In this document: positions 1-7,191 of the stretch, piece by piece | Position numbering within the stretch: position 1 is the first letter of the stretch | How the letters are laid out: each line of letters opens with the position of its first letter | Program-made: the position numbers and the translations under genes | Source of the DNA: Bacteroidota bacterium | Lineage (GTDB): Bacteria > Bacteroidota > Bacteroidia > Bacteroidales > VadinHA17 | Direction of reading: 5' to 3' | Assembly: GCA_030642585.1 (NCBI GenBank) | Contig: DAOWNN010000093.1 | Coordinates: forward strand, 1 to 8,032 | Length of the DNA: 8,032 bases | Notes under the pieces: model-generated | What the model saw: only the letters and a program-made list of their open reading frames with translations | The model's database searches: none | Told to the model about the DNA's origin: nothing

Positions 1-1187
1 ATGGCTGATACCATGGCAGCATTTGAATAGGAGTAACGATTGATAAGGACATATACATTGCCTTTAAACCTTTTGGAATCATCATGAGGTTCAACTATTG
101 GAATATCAACATCAAAACTACTTCCATTTTCAAGTGACAAAATTTGCTCTTTTATTTCTTGAACTTCCGGAATATCAATTTCTTTCCAAAAATCTTTGGT
201 CATCTGACTTGTTTTAATGCGAAATTTCGATGCAATACTGAATGGTTTAGATGCGAAATAAGCAATCATATAGTCACTAAATGAGTTATCGCCACCCGGA
301 TTATTCCTTATATCTATTATAAGATTTTCTATGCCTTTTCGCTGAAAATCAGTAAATGCAGAATCAATAAATTGACAAAACTTCGTATTATCATAGGTTC
401 TAGGATCTGACATATCAAAATCATCACTTACATTAAGAAATATGCCTGGATGCAAAAAGGCTGTATTATTATCAATCATACGATATTCCTTGTCATATCT
501 CATATTTGATTTTTGTTCTTTAATTTTCTCTTCAAATTCACTTCTGGGAATAGGATGAATTATCAAGTTTTCTACTTGTCCGTTTCTTTTCCTAATCCCT
601 AACTTAAACTTATCACAATCGCCATAAAAGAACCAATAGAGCCTTGAAAAGCGAGTTTGCTCAATGGATGAATTTTTGTAATAATCAGATGGCCCTGTTA
701 TGTATTTATAAAAATCAGCCAGGAATTCATTCATTGGTTGATCATTAAATGAGATTATCTCATCGGATCTGTTAATTGAGGTATTAGCGGAAAAGTTAGT
801 ATTCACAAATGCCTTTCCTTCGGAAAAAGAAAGATCTAATGGGAATAGAGATACTTCTTGTTTTGCATCACCACCATAATATTCTGACCATGAATTATAG
901 ATTGAGCAATGTGACATTTTGGCTAGTGAAACAAAAGGTTTAAAAAGCCTGAAGGTTTCCAAGGCTGTTAAAGAGTCATTAATTGAATAGTATATTTCAT
1001 TATAAATACTATCCATTTTTTCTTTTTTGATGTATGCAAATAAATCATAATTACTTATTTCAAGGGTTTCGTACATGTATTTCAGGTCGCTTCTTATTTC
1101 TCGCACCGAATATTTTTTAGGTGCTTGTGTATAAACAGTTGTAGAAATGAAGCAGGCTAAAGCAAAAAGAAAAATCATTTTTTTCAT
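1..1187 (-). CDS. Secreted S41-family serine peptidase, C-terminus cut by window edge
   Basis: An uninterrupted minus-strand frame runs from the ATG at 1187 to the left edge and gives 395 complete codons. It opens with a signal peptide (MKKMIFLFALACFIS..., probable cleavage near residue 20, before QAPKKY), so the product is exported to the periplasm or surface. Residues ~137-152 look like a PDZ-type segment (SDEIISFNDQPM). Residues 292-300 are DIRNNPGGD, the hallmark glycine motif of S41 (tail-specific/C-terminal processing) peptidases. Residues 383-395 read NRYSYSNAAMVSA, matching the family's nucleophile segment, with S388 the likely catalytic serine. The remaining catalytic residues and the C-terminus lie beyond the edge. 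The substrate cannot be told; many Bacteroidota carry several such paralogues. The gene is AT-rich (17/60 G+C at 361-420, 13/60 at 961-1020) compared with the barrel gene upstream. No Shine-Dalgarno is visible. The family call is firm; the specific role is unknown. Confidence -1.
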   Translation of the reverse strand, partial: MKKMIFLFALACFISTTVYTQAPKKYSVREIRSDLKYMYETLEISNYDLFAYIKKEKMDSIYNEIYYSINDSLTALETFRLFKPFVSLAKMSHCSIYNSWSEYYGGDAKQEVSLFPLDLSFSEGKAFVNTNFSANTSINRSDEIISFNDQPMNEFLADFYKYITGPSDYYKNSSIEQTRFSRLYWFFYGDCDKFKLGIRKRNGQVENLIIHPIPRSEFEEKIKEQKSNMRYDKEYRMIDNNTAFLHPGIFLNVSDDFDMSDPRTYDNTKFCQFIDSAFTDFQRKGIENLIIDIRNNPGGDNSFSDYMIAYFASKPFSIASKFRIKTSQMTKDFWKEIDIPEVQEIKEQILSLENGSSFDVDIPIVEPHDDSKRFKGNVYVLINRYSYSNAAMVSA

Positions 1188-1430
1188 GATTAAATCTTTT
1201 TTAAGATACCAATCATTTATTTGTGTTTTAAAGACGATTGAAGATGAAAAATGTAACAGAATTGTTTGTGATTTGATTTCATTTTGGGATAGACTTGCCG
1301 CTAACACGCTGATAATCAGGGGCGCAATTTAGGAGTATTTATGTCGCGCACAAAACAGGAAAAATACGCTATTACCGGAACTCGTAACATAAACTTTCTC
1401 TACCCTTCTATCCGTACTTCTTTACTTTGC
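1188..1430. other. Intergenic region with a composition break near 1290
   Basis: This 243-base gap separates the stop of the barrel gene from the start of the S41 gene, both on the minus strand. The part next to the S41 gene (1188-1290) is about 24% G+C by hand count, whereas 1291-1430 is about 42%. The richer part contains a short palindrome, CTGATAATCAG (1309-1319), and AGGAG (1331-1335) five bases before a plus-strand ATG at 1341. No rho-independent terminator with a T-run could be found after the barrel gene, and no convincing TAnnTTTG promoter faces the S41 gene. The richer segment may be an old insertion remnant, but nothing in it is recognisable. Confidence 0.4.
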
Positions 1431-3089
1431 TCACAGGGAGTAGGTAAATCCAGCCTGAATAAAGAAGCTTTGACCAGGATATTGATTCCATATCTCATAC
1501 CTGCGACCAAGGATATTATTTAATCTCAACCAGGCTGACAGGATACGGGTATAGCGATATTCAACTTTCAGATTTAAATCCATAAATCCATCCAGCGAAA
1601 CAGAGGGAACACCAAAATCATAAGATTTTGCATACCTTTTGCCTATATAAAATGCATCCAGATCGACAAGAATCTTATTTCTCAAATTATAATGAATGCC
1701 CGCTGTGATATCAAAATTTGGTTTATGCCAGGCATACAGTTCCCTGGCAAGACCGTAGAAGTAATAATTTGCCTTTACCCGAAGTTCTGTTGATGGACCA
1801 ACAGCAGCACTGATTTCTCCCTGAACCCTGCCAAGTTCGACATCATCATATTCAAAATGAAACTGATTACCAAGTCCACTAACAGTGTCATTTACAAAAA
1901 AGTACATTTGATCAATCAGGGAATAACTAGCTCTCAGATGCCATGATGATTTTCTGCTAAATGAACCATGGAAACCTCCGAAAAAATTCAGTTTATGATC
2001 AGTACTCTTTACGTTTAATCCTGGCATTTGGAAGGGATTCTCATTACTGATCTCCCTGTAAGAATGGCTTTCAAGGCTCCCATCCACGCCCAGGTAACTG
2101 GTCAGGTATCTGGGCACAACATTAAACTTAAACTTTGCTTTGGGGTAAAAATGAGGTGTAACATTCCCTTCTTCGACTTCAAAACTCATATTAAGTGCCA
2201 GGTTTAATGCCCAGGCACCTGAGCGCTGGGAGAACCATGGCTCAATACCAATATAGCTTACCGGATGTGCAATAGCATCCATCTCTGAACCAAGATAAGT
2301 TACTGAAAACTTTCCCCCAAAAACTTTTCCTGAGATAGACTTATTAATATCCATTTGGAAATCTACCTCATGTTGTGTGTTTTTATACCTGTCATTGAAA
2401 AAATGATAGCTGGTAAAAACATCATAATTCAGATGATTTGAATCAAGATGACTGGATTGAAAATGAATTCCTGCAAACACATCCAGGTAGTTCTGACGTA
2501 TATTTTCTTTTGAAAGACTGGTGTCTATTGAGGGCTTATAGCCATAAAAATGCACCCAGTCATGGTTAGCCCCAAATTCTCCTTTCAGTATTGAATTTTT
2601 AAACAATTTCTTGCCGTACAATAAAAAATCTGTGTCACCGAATCCTGAAAACACCTTTTCATCATTTGACAGTTTTACTTTTCCATAAGAGGATAAATGC
2701 TTGATATATGCTCCTCCTGAACTATTCTTCGATCGCAGGTTATTGATATGCAATTCTCCAGCCGGAGAAATATAATTCCCAAAACTCATCTTCAGGAAAC
2801 TATGATATAACTTTGAAATACTCTCACTCTCCATCCTGGCCGGTTTCAGAGGACGAAATTTATATACAGGCTGAAAATTTTTCGGACTGATAGTGTATTG
2901 ATAATCGGGGCTGAGTTTCACCGTATCATTCAATTCAGGAAGGAGGCTGATCTTGCTGGCTGCAGAAAGCGTAGGCTCATAAGGCTTTATCACCTTAACC
3001 TCCTTTTTAATGGTCTCCTGTGCATTCAAACCAAATAATCCAAATACAAGGCTCAGTAAAAGAATAATATTTCTTTTTCCAGACTTCAT
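1431..3089 (-). CDS. TonB-dependent-receptor-like outer-membrane beta-barrel protein without a plug
   Basis: The 552-residue product starts with a clear signal peptide (MKSGKRNIILLLSLVFGLFGLNAQ, likely cleaved after A23). Next comes a short charged segment at residues ~28-55 containing KVIKPYEPTLSAASKI and LLPELNDT. From about residue 90 to the end the chain alternates polar and aromatic residues with many Y/F/W-G pairs, the pattern of amphipathic outer-membrane strands, ending QAGFTYSL. It resembles Bacteroidota proteins commonly labelled TonB-dependent receptor. At this length, however, no carboxypeptidase-like domain and no recognisable ~120-residue plug are present, so active TonB-driven uptake is not supported by the sequence. 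Its ATG overlaps the TGA of the upstream TPR gene by 4 bases (ATGA), implying translational coupling and a joint function. The last residue is Leu rather than the usual terminal Phe. Barrel assignment is fairly sure; the ligand is unknown. Confidence 0.8.
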   Translation of the reverse strand: MKSGKRNIILLLSLVFGLFGLNAQETIKKEVKVIKPYEPTLSAASKISLLPELNDTVKLSPDYQYTISPKNFQPVYKFRPLKPARMESESISKLYHSFLKMSFGNYISPAGELHINNLRSKNSSGGAYIKHLSSYGKVKLSNDEKVFSGFGDTDFLLYGKKLFKNSILKGEFGANHDWVHFYGYKPSIDTSLSKENIRQNYLDVFAGIHFQSSHLDSNHLNYDVFTSYHFFNDRYKNTQHEVDFQMDINKSISGKVFGGKFSVTYLGSEMDAIAHPVSYIGIEPWFSQRSGAWALNLALNMSFEVEEGNVTPHFYPKAKFKFNVVPRYLTSYLGVDGSLESHSYREISNENPFQMPGLNVKSTDHKLNFFGGFHGSFSRKSSWHLRASYSLIDQMYFFVNDTVSGLGNQFHFEYDDVELGRVQGEISAAVGPSTELRVKANYYFYGLARELYAWHKPNFDITAGIHYNLRNKILVDLDAFYIGKRYAKSYDFGVPSVSLDGFMDLNLKVEYRYTRILSAWLRLNNILGRRYEIWNQYPGQSFFIQAGFTYSL

Positions 3090-4195
3090 AAAGTTCTTCT
3101 TTCAACCAGATTTGCATTCACTTCTTCGTGCAAACCAATTATGTAATTATTTCGTTCCAGACGGAAAGTTATATCCATATTAAGAGAATCTATAACTTCG
3201 TTCTGATGATCCTGTCCCTCCTTCTCCAACTCTAGTATATAATTAAGCCTTTCCCTGGCTTCATTTTTTATTCCATCATCATCTATATCGTAATAATCTA
3301 TTAAGCTCTGTAATGTATATCTTGCCTGGAAAATATCGTTCTTTTTCAAACTAATATCAGAGGAAAGGATAAATATTCTGGCCATCCATTCCTGGTACGG
3401 GGTATTCATTTCAATGAATTCCATCACCTCGGCCTCGGAAGCGTCAATCTTTTCCTGGTCATACAGTATCTTTGCAAGCCTGAATTTGGCTTCAGCACCT
3501 TCCTTACTTTTAATATCCACTGCTACCTTTTTGAATACCTCTATTGCCTTATCAGGGGAACCCAGCTCTTCATAAGCCAGTCCGGACTTGAAATAAACCT
3601 CCCTGGCAATTTCCTCAGTTAGCTTATCGGCATTGAGAATCTTCTGACCTGTACTTACCACACCGGCATAGTCTTTCAATTCAAACAAGCATCTGAGTTG
3701 CCCTGTATAGGCAATCAGCTTGTTTTCTGAAACATCTGCCACGCTTTCGAGGTAAACATAATTCTCAAGTGCATCAAAATAATCTCCATCCTGGAAGTTC
3801 AGGGAACTGACAACCAGCAATGAGGGTTCTGTGAATACATTTTTAGGTAGGCTGACAACATATTTGTAGTCCTTCATGGCTTCTTCTTTTTTGCCTGAAG
3901 AGCTTAGGCATTCCGCCCTGTAAAAACTGGCATTAATAATAAAACTACCATCCGGAAATTTATTCAGATAGTCACTAAACACCTGTATTGCCCTTTCACA
4001 ATTACCAGACATATACAGGTTCTCCCCACTCAAATAGGTCAGGGAATCTTGTTCCGAAACCCTCACATTGGCAAAAGAGCCAAGCGTGGCAACATAGCTG
4101 AAATAAGTCTTAACCTCATTCATATCAACATAAACAGTTCTCAAACCGGTAAGAGCACTCCGTGAATCTGGAGTACCCTGAAATTCTGAAATCAC
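3086..4195 (-). CDS. Tetratricopeptide repeat protein, C-terminal part (369 aa, frame-shifted)
   Basis: This frame is open upstream of the GTG at 4195, back past the stop of the preceding frame, and the in-frame residues YKR before the GTG complete a TPR helix. The GTG is therefore more likely an internal valine codon than a real start. The product has a further five to six TPR-like units (for example GENLYMSGNCERAIQVFSDY, YFKSGLAYEELGSPDKAIEV and ARIFILSSDISLKKNDIFQA) and then an acidic, charged tail ending NLVERRTL. It has no signal peptide of its own, so if made separately it would stay in the cytoplasm, away from its N-terminal partner. Only 4 bases separate the TAA from the GTG, so reinitiation is physically possible. 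Its TGA overlaps the ATG of the barrel gene, which argues that translation normally runs to this end. See the whole-locus entry. Confidence 0.75.
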   Translation of the reverse strand: MISEFQGTPDSRSALTGLRTVYVDMNEVKTYFSYVATLGSFANVRVSEQDSLTYLSGENLYMSGNCERAIQVFSDYLNKFPDGSFIINASFYRAECLSSSGKKEEAMKDYKYVVSLPKNVFTEPSLLVVSSLNFQDGDYFDALENYVYLESVADVSENKLIAYTGQLRCLFELKDYAGVVSTGQKILNADKLTEEIAREVYFKSGLAYEELGSPDKAIEVFKKVAVDIKSKEGAEAKFRLAKILYDQEKIDASEAEVMEFIEMNTPYQEWMARIFILSSDISLKKNDIFQARYTLQSLIDYYDIDDDGIKNEARERLNYILELEKEGQDHQNEVIDSLNMDITFRLERNNYIIGLHEEVNANLVERRTL

Positions 4196-4199
4196 TCTC

Positions 4200-6239
4200 T
4201 TATAGGTCTATGGCTTTTGCATTACTCCCCTGGTTATAATATACCAGGCCTATATTCAGAAGTGCTTTGGAATAGTAGCTACTATTTTTAAAGGATTCCA
4301 GGATATTAAAAAAATCTTCAAGAGCTCTCCCTGACTTATTTACCTGAACATAAGACCTACCCCGCTCAAACAGGGCATCATCCCTGTAATTCGATTTGGG
4401 AAAATCATTCAAAAGCTTTGTTAATCCGTCGATTTTGTCAAAATAATTCTTTTTCAGTCCATGGGAAAAAGACTTTTGAAACAAAGCATAGTCAGGATCA
4501 GAAGATTTCAGATCAATTGATTTCTGGTAAAAACTCATTGCCAGGGAATAGTCGGTGGAAATGAATGCACAATCACCCAATCTATTATAACTGTCTGCCA
4601 TCAGCCTGCTTTTACTTCCTTCAATCAGTGTAACATACTTTCTGTACCATCTGGAAGCATTTGCATAGTCCTTTAAGTTAAAAAAACAATAAGCTGTATT
4701 GTAATGGGCAAGATTAAATTCGTTTTGTGAATAAGCTCCGGGTGAAATTAAAAATTCCTCATATATCGTAAGGGCTTCCCTGAACTCCTTATTCCTGTAC
4801 AAAGCCTCTGCTTTCCAGTATAGGCATCTGGCAGTTAAGCGAGTATCAATGTTCCCCTGTGCAAGAGAAACATCAAACATATCCAGTGACTCCTCAAATT
4901 TAAGGTCCTTATATAACTCCAATCCCCTGTAAAAAGCCACTCTTTGATATGCTTTCTTAATCTCAGAATTTTTCTCCTGAATTTTATTCAAAGATTCATA
5001 GGCAAATTTGTAATTCCTGGTATTCAAATATGCAAGCACCAGGTAGTGATATGCTTCATCAATCTGCTGAGAATAGGGATAAATTTCAATGAATTTCCGA
5101 AATGCACGTATCGCCTCATTGAAAGGTGAAAATGCCAGTTCATATGTAAGTTTAGCATAATTCAATAAGGCATCTTCGCTGATATCACTATCAAAATCCA
5201 TCCCTGAGGCAGTAAAAAATGTAATGGCAGCCTTCTGTTTATTCCCGGTTCTCAAAAAACAATCAGCAAGTAAATAATAGGAGTTCTGGCCTAAAAGATC
5301 CTTTTTTCCTCCAAGACCTTCCAGGAATGGAATTGCATTAGAATACTTTTTAAGCTGGTGGTACATAAATCCCATCTGGAATTTGTCTTCCCTGCTTATA
5401 AGTTTTGATTTTTCCACATACAACTCCAGGTAGGTCTGAGCCTTTGAATAATTCGTCAACTGGTAATATGAATCTCCCACAAACTTTGAAATCTCTCCAC
5501 TGCGTCCCGGGATAGAATTTTTGAGTAAACCCGGACCAATCTTAACTACTTCTTCATATTTCTTCTGACTATAAAGAATTTGAAGAATGTAATAAGGAAC
5601 TATCCCGCTAAAATTCACATCATCCTCAAGTCTTCTGAATCCAAGAAGAGCAGTTTCAAAATTTTCCTGCTTGTAAGCAATATAAGAATAGTAATATAGA
5701 GCCGGACCGGAGTAGTCACTTTGGATATCTTTTATTTCATAAAAGGCAAGAGTAGCTTCTTCGTAATCATTCTTCACAAAAGAACAATAGCCTTTTTTAA
5801 AATAGTATTCAGCTTGCTCCTCCTTAGCCAGCATATTATGGTCAACCCGCTCAAAGTATCCCCCTGCTTTACGATATTTTTTCGTCTGGTACAGAAAAAG
5901 GGCCATTTCCCAAACAGCATCCCTTGAAAGCATACTTTCAGGATGCATTCCTACAAATCTGTCTAAATGGTATTCGGCATCTTTGTTAAACAGATATATC
6001 CCGCACAAAGCATGATAATACTCTGCTCTTGTTTTCAGGTCAGAATTCATATCTGAAAACTGGTCTACAATCAGCTGAAATTCCTTTTGGGCTGCTCCAA
6101 ACTTTTCTTTCTCGAATAGCTCTGATGCATTCTTGTAGGCTTCCTCAATAGTTAACAGGGAATAGGGCCTCTGAGCAAATGAAAAATTACTCATCATCAA
6201 TTGCAAGAGAAGTAAGAAAAAAACCCAGACCCTTATCAT
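4200..6239 (-). CDS. Exported tetratricopeptide repeat protein, N-terminal part (679 aa)
   Basis: The ATG at 6239 is followed by a strong signal peptide (MIRVWVFFLLLLQLMMSNFSFAQ, cleavage after A22), placing the protein in the periplasm or anchored at the outer membrane; no lipobox cysteine is seen. The rest is an almost continuous array of about 17 TPR-like helical hairpins. Clear examples are AEYYFKKGYCSFVKNDYEEA, ARCLYWKAEALYRNKEFREA, NLAHYNTAYCFFNLKDYANA and ADSYNRLGDCAFISTDYSLA. Such solenoids bind peptides or act as scaffolds in envelope machines; there is no enzymatic motif. The frame stops with TAA at 4202-4200 halfway through a repeat, and the missing half of that repeat continues in another frame immediately downstream. 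It is divergent from ftsE across 225 bp and upstream of the barrel gene in the same transcription unit. The TPR identity is certain; the partner is not known. Confidence 0.85.
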   Translation of the reverse strand: MIRVWVFFLLLLQLMMSNFSFAQRPYSLLTIEEAYKNASELFEKEKFGAAQKEFQLIVDQFSDMNSDLKTRAEYYHALCGIYLFNKDAEYHLDRFVGMHPESMLSRDAVWEMALFLYQTKKYRKAGGYFERVDHNMLAKEEQAEYYFKKGYCSFVKNDYEEATLAFYEIKDIQSDYSGPALYYYSYIAYKQENFETALLGFRRLEDDVNFSGIVPYYILQILYSQKKYEEVVKIGPGLLKNSIPGRSGEISKFVGDSYYQLTNYSKAQTYLELYVEKSKLISREDKFQMGFMYHQLKKYSNAIPFLEGLGGKKDLLGQNSYYLLADCFLRTGNKQKAAITFFTASGMDFDSDISEDALLNYAKLTYELAFSPFNEAIRAFRKFIEIYPYSQQIDEAYHYLVLAYLNTRNYKFAYESLNKIQEKNSEIKKAYQRVAFYRGLELYKDLKFEESLDMFDVSLAQGNIDTRLTARCLYWKAEALYRNKEFREALTIYEEFLISPGAYSQNEFNLAHYNTAYCFFNLKDYANASRWYRKYVTLIEGSKSRLMADSYNRLGDCAFISTDYSLAMSFYQKSIDLKSSDPDYALFQKSFSHGLKKNYFDKIDGLTKLLNDFPKSNYRDDALFERGRSYVQVNKSGRALEDFFNILESFKNSSYYSKALLNIGLVYYNQGSNAKAIDL
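4201..4204 (-). other. Frameshift point: TATA run shortened by one TA
   Basis: On the minus strand the junction reads GAC CTA TAA GAG AGT G. Adding a single TA gives GAC CTA TAT AAG AGA GTG, that is D-L-Y-K-R-V, which removes the stop and fuses both TPR frames with correct repeat spacing. Loss of one TA unit from TATATA by slippage is the simplest explanation; deleting one base nearby would also fuse the frames but would shorten the TPR helix by one residue. Confidence 0.65.
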
Positions 6240-6464
6240 AAAAGACTGCTTTGAATTGTGCTTAAAGATATACTAAAAAACGTGAACACATTTGTTTTAG
6301 TATTCAATTTAATCAACATACAATTGTTGAAAAAGCAGGAAAAGAAAATGCTGAAAAAGAACCTGCCTTAATTTGATAAAAAAAACTTATTTTTGGAAAC
6401 TAACTTTGAAGTTTCAGGCTTTTTAATAACTATTTCGATTTTTTCAATTAGAAAACTACTCATA
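6240..6464. other. Divergent intergenic region between the TPR gene and ftsE
   Basis: These 225 very AT-rich bases separate two divergently transcribed genes and must hold promoters for both. The plus-strand side contains a good TAnnTTTG element (listed separately). The minus-strand side has only a one-mismatch candidate. A small inverted repeat, TCAAC (6313-6317) and GTTGA (6326-6330), surrounds an AT-rich loop and could be an operator, but it is too short to be sure. No small ORF worth reporting was seen. Confidence 0.6.
6372..6408 (+). promoter_or_regulatory. Candidate Bacteroidota-type promoter for ftsE
   Basis: TAACTTTG at 6401-6408 is a perfect match to the -7 consensus TAnnTTTG of the Bacteroidota primary sigma factor. 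A TTTG at 6372-6375 could be the -33 element, but the 25-base spacing is a few bases longer than usual. Transcription would begin near 6412-6416, leaving a leader of about 50 bases before the ATG at 6465. This position also excludes a translation start at 6393. Confidence 0.45.
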
Positions 6465-7172
6465 ATGCCTCTGGACAATATCATAGAATTTAATGACTGC
6501 CCCATCTATCAAAAGGACAGCCTGATTCTTTCCCATGTTAATCTTTCTATAAAACGAGGGGAATTCGTATATTTAATCGGCAAGGTGGGTAGTGGTAAAA
6601 CAAGTTTAATAAAAACAATTAATGCACAGCTCCCACTCAAAGAAGGATATGCTAAAGTTGCAGGGTTTGAACTTTTTAATCTGAAAAGAAAAGAGATTCC
6701 TGAGCTTAGAAAAAAACTGGGGATTGTATTTCAGGACTTCCAATTGCTAACAGACAGAAGTATTTTCAATAACCTGGAGTTTGTTTTGAAAGCAACCGGA
6801 TGGAAAAACAAGCAAGAGATTGAGCAAAGAATTGGAGAAGTACTTGAAAAGGTCGGCCTGGACTATAAAGGATATAAAATGCCTCATCAACTTTCAGGAG
6901 GGGAACAACAAAGAGTTGTTATTGCACGGGCACTCTTAAATGATCCTGAGATTATACTTGCTGATGAACCTACAGGAAACCTGGACCCTGAAACATCAGA
7001 GTCCATTATTAAAACCTTATTGGATATCAGTCAGGGGGGAAGAGCTGTGGTAATGGCCACCCATAACTATACGCTCCTTAAGAAATTTAATGCCCGTACC
7101 CTGAAATGTCAGGCAGGAAAGCTTACCGAAGTAAACAACAATCAGCCCTTTGATTTTGACTTTATGAATTAA
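6465..7172 (+). CDS. ftsE: Cell-division ABC transporter ATP-binding protein FtsE
   Basis: This 235-residue ABC ATPase binds and hydrolyses ATP at the inner face of the cytoplasmic membrane. In the known system it partners the membrane protein FtsX to switch on peptidoglycan hydrolases at division. All motifs are present: Walker A GKVGSGKT (39-46), Q-loop Q90 in VFQDFQLL, signature LSGGEQQ (143-149), Walker B IILADE (163-168), D-loop GNLD (171-174) and switch H200 in ATHN. The length fits FtsE (about 220-235). The ATG at 6465 is preferred over a TTG at 6393: the 24-residue extension is unlike the family and contains the promoter candidate. No ftsX follows; the next gene is convergent. In Bacteroidota ftsX normally lies elsewhere, so this is expected. 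LolD-type lipoprotein-export ATPases are close relatives, but the NAQLPL...GYAKVAGF segment fits Bacteroidota FtsE better. Confidence 0.88.
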   Translation: MPLDNIIEFNDCPIYQKDSLILSHVNLSIKRGEFVYLIGKVGSGKTSLIKTINAQLPLKEGYAKVAGFELFNLKRKEIPELRKKLGIVFQDFQLLTDRSIFNNLEFVLKATGWKNKQEIEQRIGEVLEKVGLDYKGYKMPHQLSGGEQQRVVIARALLNDPEIILADEPTGNLDPETSESIIKTLLDISQGGRAVVMATHNYTLLKKFNARTLKCQAGKLTEVNNNQPFDFDFMN

Positions 7173-7175
7173 AAT

Positions 7176-7191
7176 AGTTGAAGAGTTGAAG
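7176..7191 (+). repeat. Perfect 8-bp tandem duplication in the convergent gap
   Basis: AGTTGAAG occurs twice head to tail in the 32-base gap between the ends of ftsE and the acyltransferase gene. Two copies are too few to call a variable tract, but this is a possible seed for slippage. The gap shows no hairpin-plus-T-run terminator for either gene. Confidence 0.6.

Larger units (their letters stand above)
3086..6239 (-). pseudogene. Large exported TPR protein gene broken by a frameshift (whole locus)
   Basis: Two consecutive minus-strand frames (4200-6239 and 3086-4195) are best read as one gene of about 1,051 codons. The first frame ends ...GSNAKAIDL then TAA. The second frame, read a little upstream of its GTG, gives YKRVISEFQGTPDS. 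Joined, AIDLYKRVISEF restores the TPR consensus spacing from Ala20 to Tyr24 exactly. The second part has no signal peptide and begins mid-repeat. Exported TPR proteins of about 1,000 residues followed by a barrel gene are, from my memory of Bacteroidota genomes, a common arrangement, which supports an intact ancestor. The reading frame is lost at one point only and the rest shows no decay. A recent mutation, a reversible slippage event or a sequence error are therefore all possible. I infer a broken gene but cannot exclude a genuine split with restart at GTG. Confidence 0.7.

Noticed and set aside
1152..1154. Lipobox-type cysteine (ALAC, residue 12) in the S41 signal peptide
   Set aside because: The cysteine lies inside a still-hydrophobic stretch and the preceding residues do not fit the lipobox well; ordinary signal peptidase cleavage near residue 20 fits better.
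1247..1254. Minus-strand TACATTTT as a promoter for the S41 gene
   Set aside because: One mismatch to the consensus and no TTTG in the expected -33 region.
1147..1332. Plus-strand 61-codon ORF over the S41 start region
   Set aside because: It is antisense to the signal-peptide end of the S41 gene and then runs into AT-rich intergenic DNA; no family resemblance or ribosome-binding site.
4944..5129. Plus-strand ORF inside the TPR gene
   Set aside because: Antisense shadow of well-formed TPR repeats; the hydrophobic content is a by-product of the opposite strand.
5721..5927. Plus-strand 68-codon ORF inside the TPR gene
   Set aside because: Antisense shadow of the TPR coding frame with no supporting start context.
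6263..6270. Minus-strand TATCTTTA as a promoter -7 element for the TPR operon
   Set aside because: It has one mismatch to TAnnTTTG and no TTTG at the proper distance upstream. A promoter must lie in this region, but this site is too weak to list.
6393..6464. A 24-residue N-terminal extension of FtsE from a TTG start
   Set aside because: It would give an abnormally long FtsE with a hydrophobic leader and overlaps the candidate promoter.
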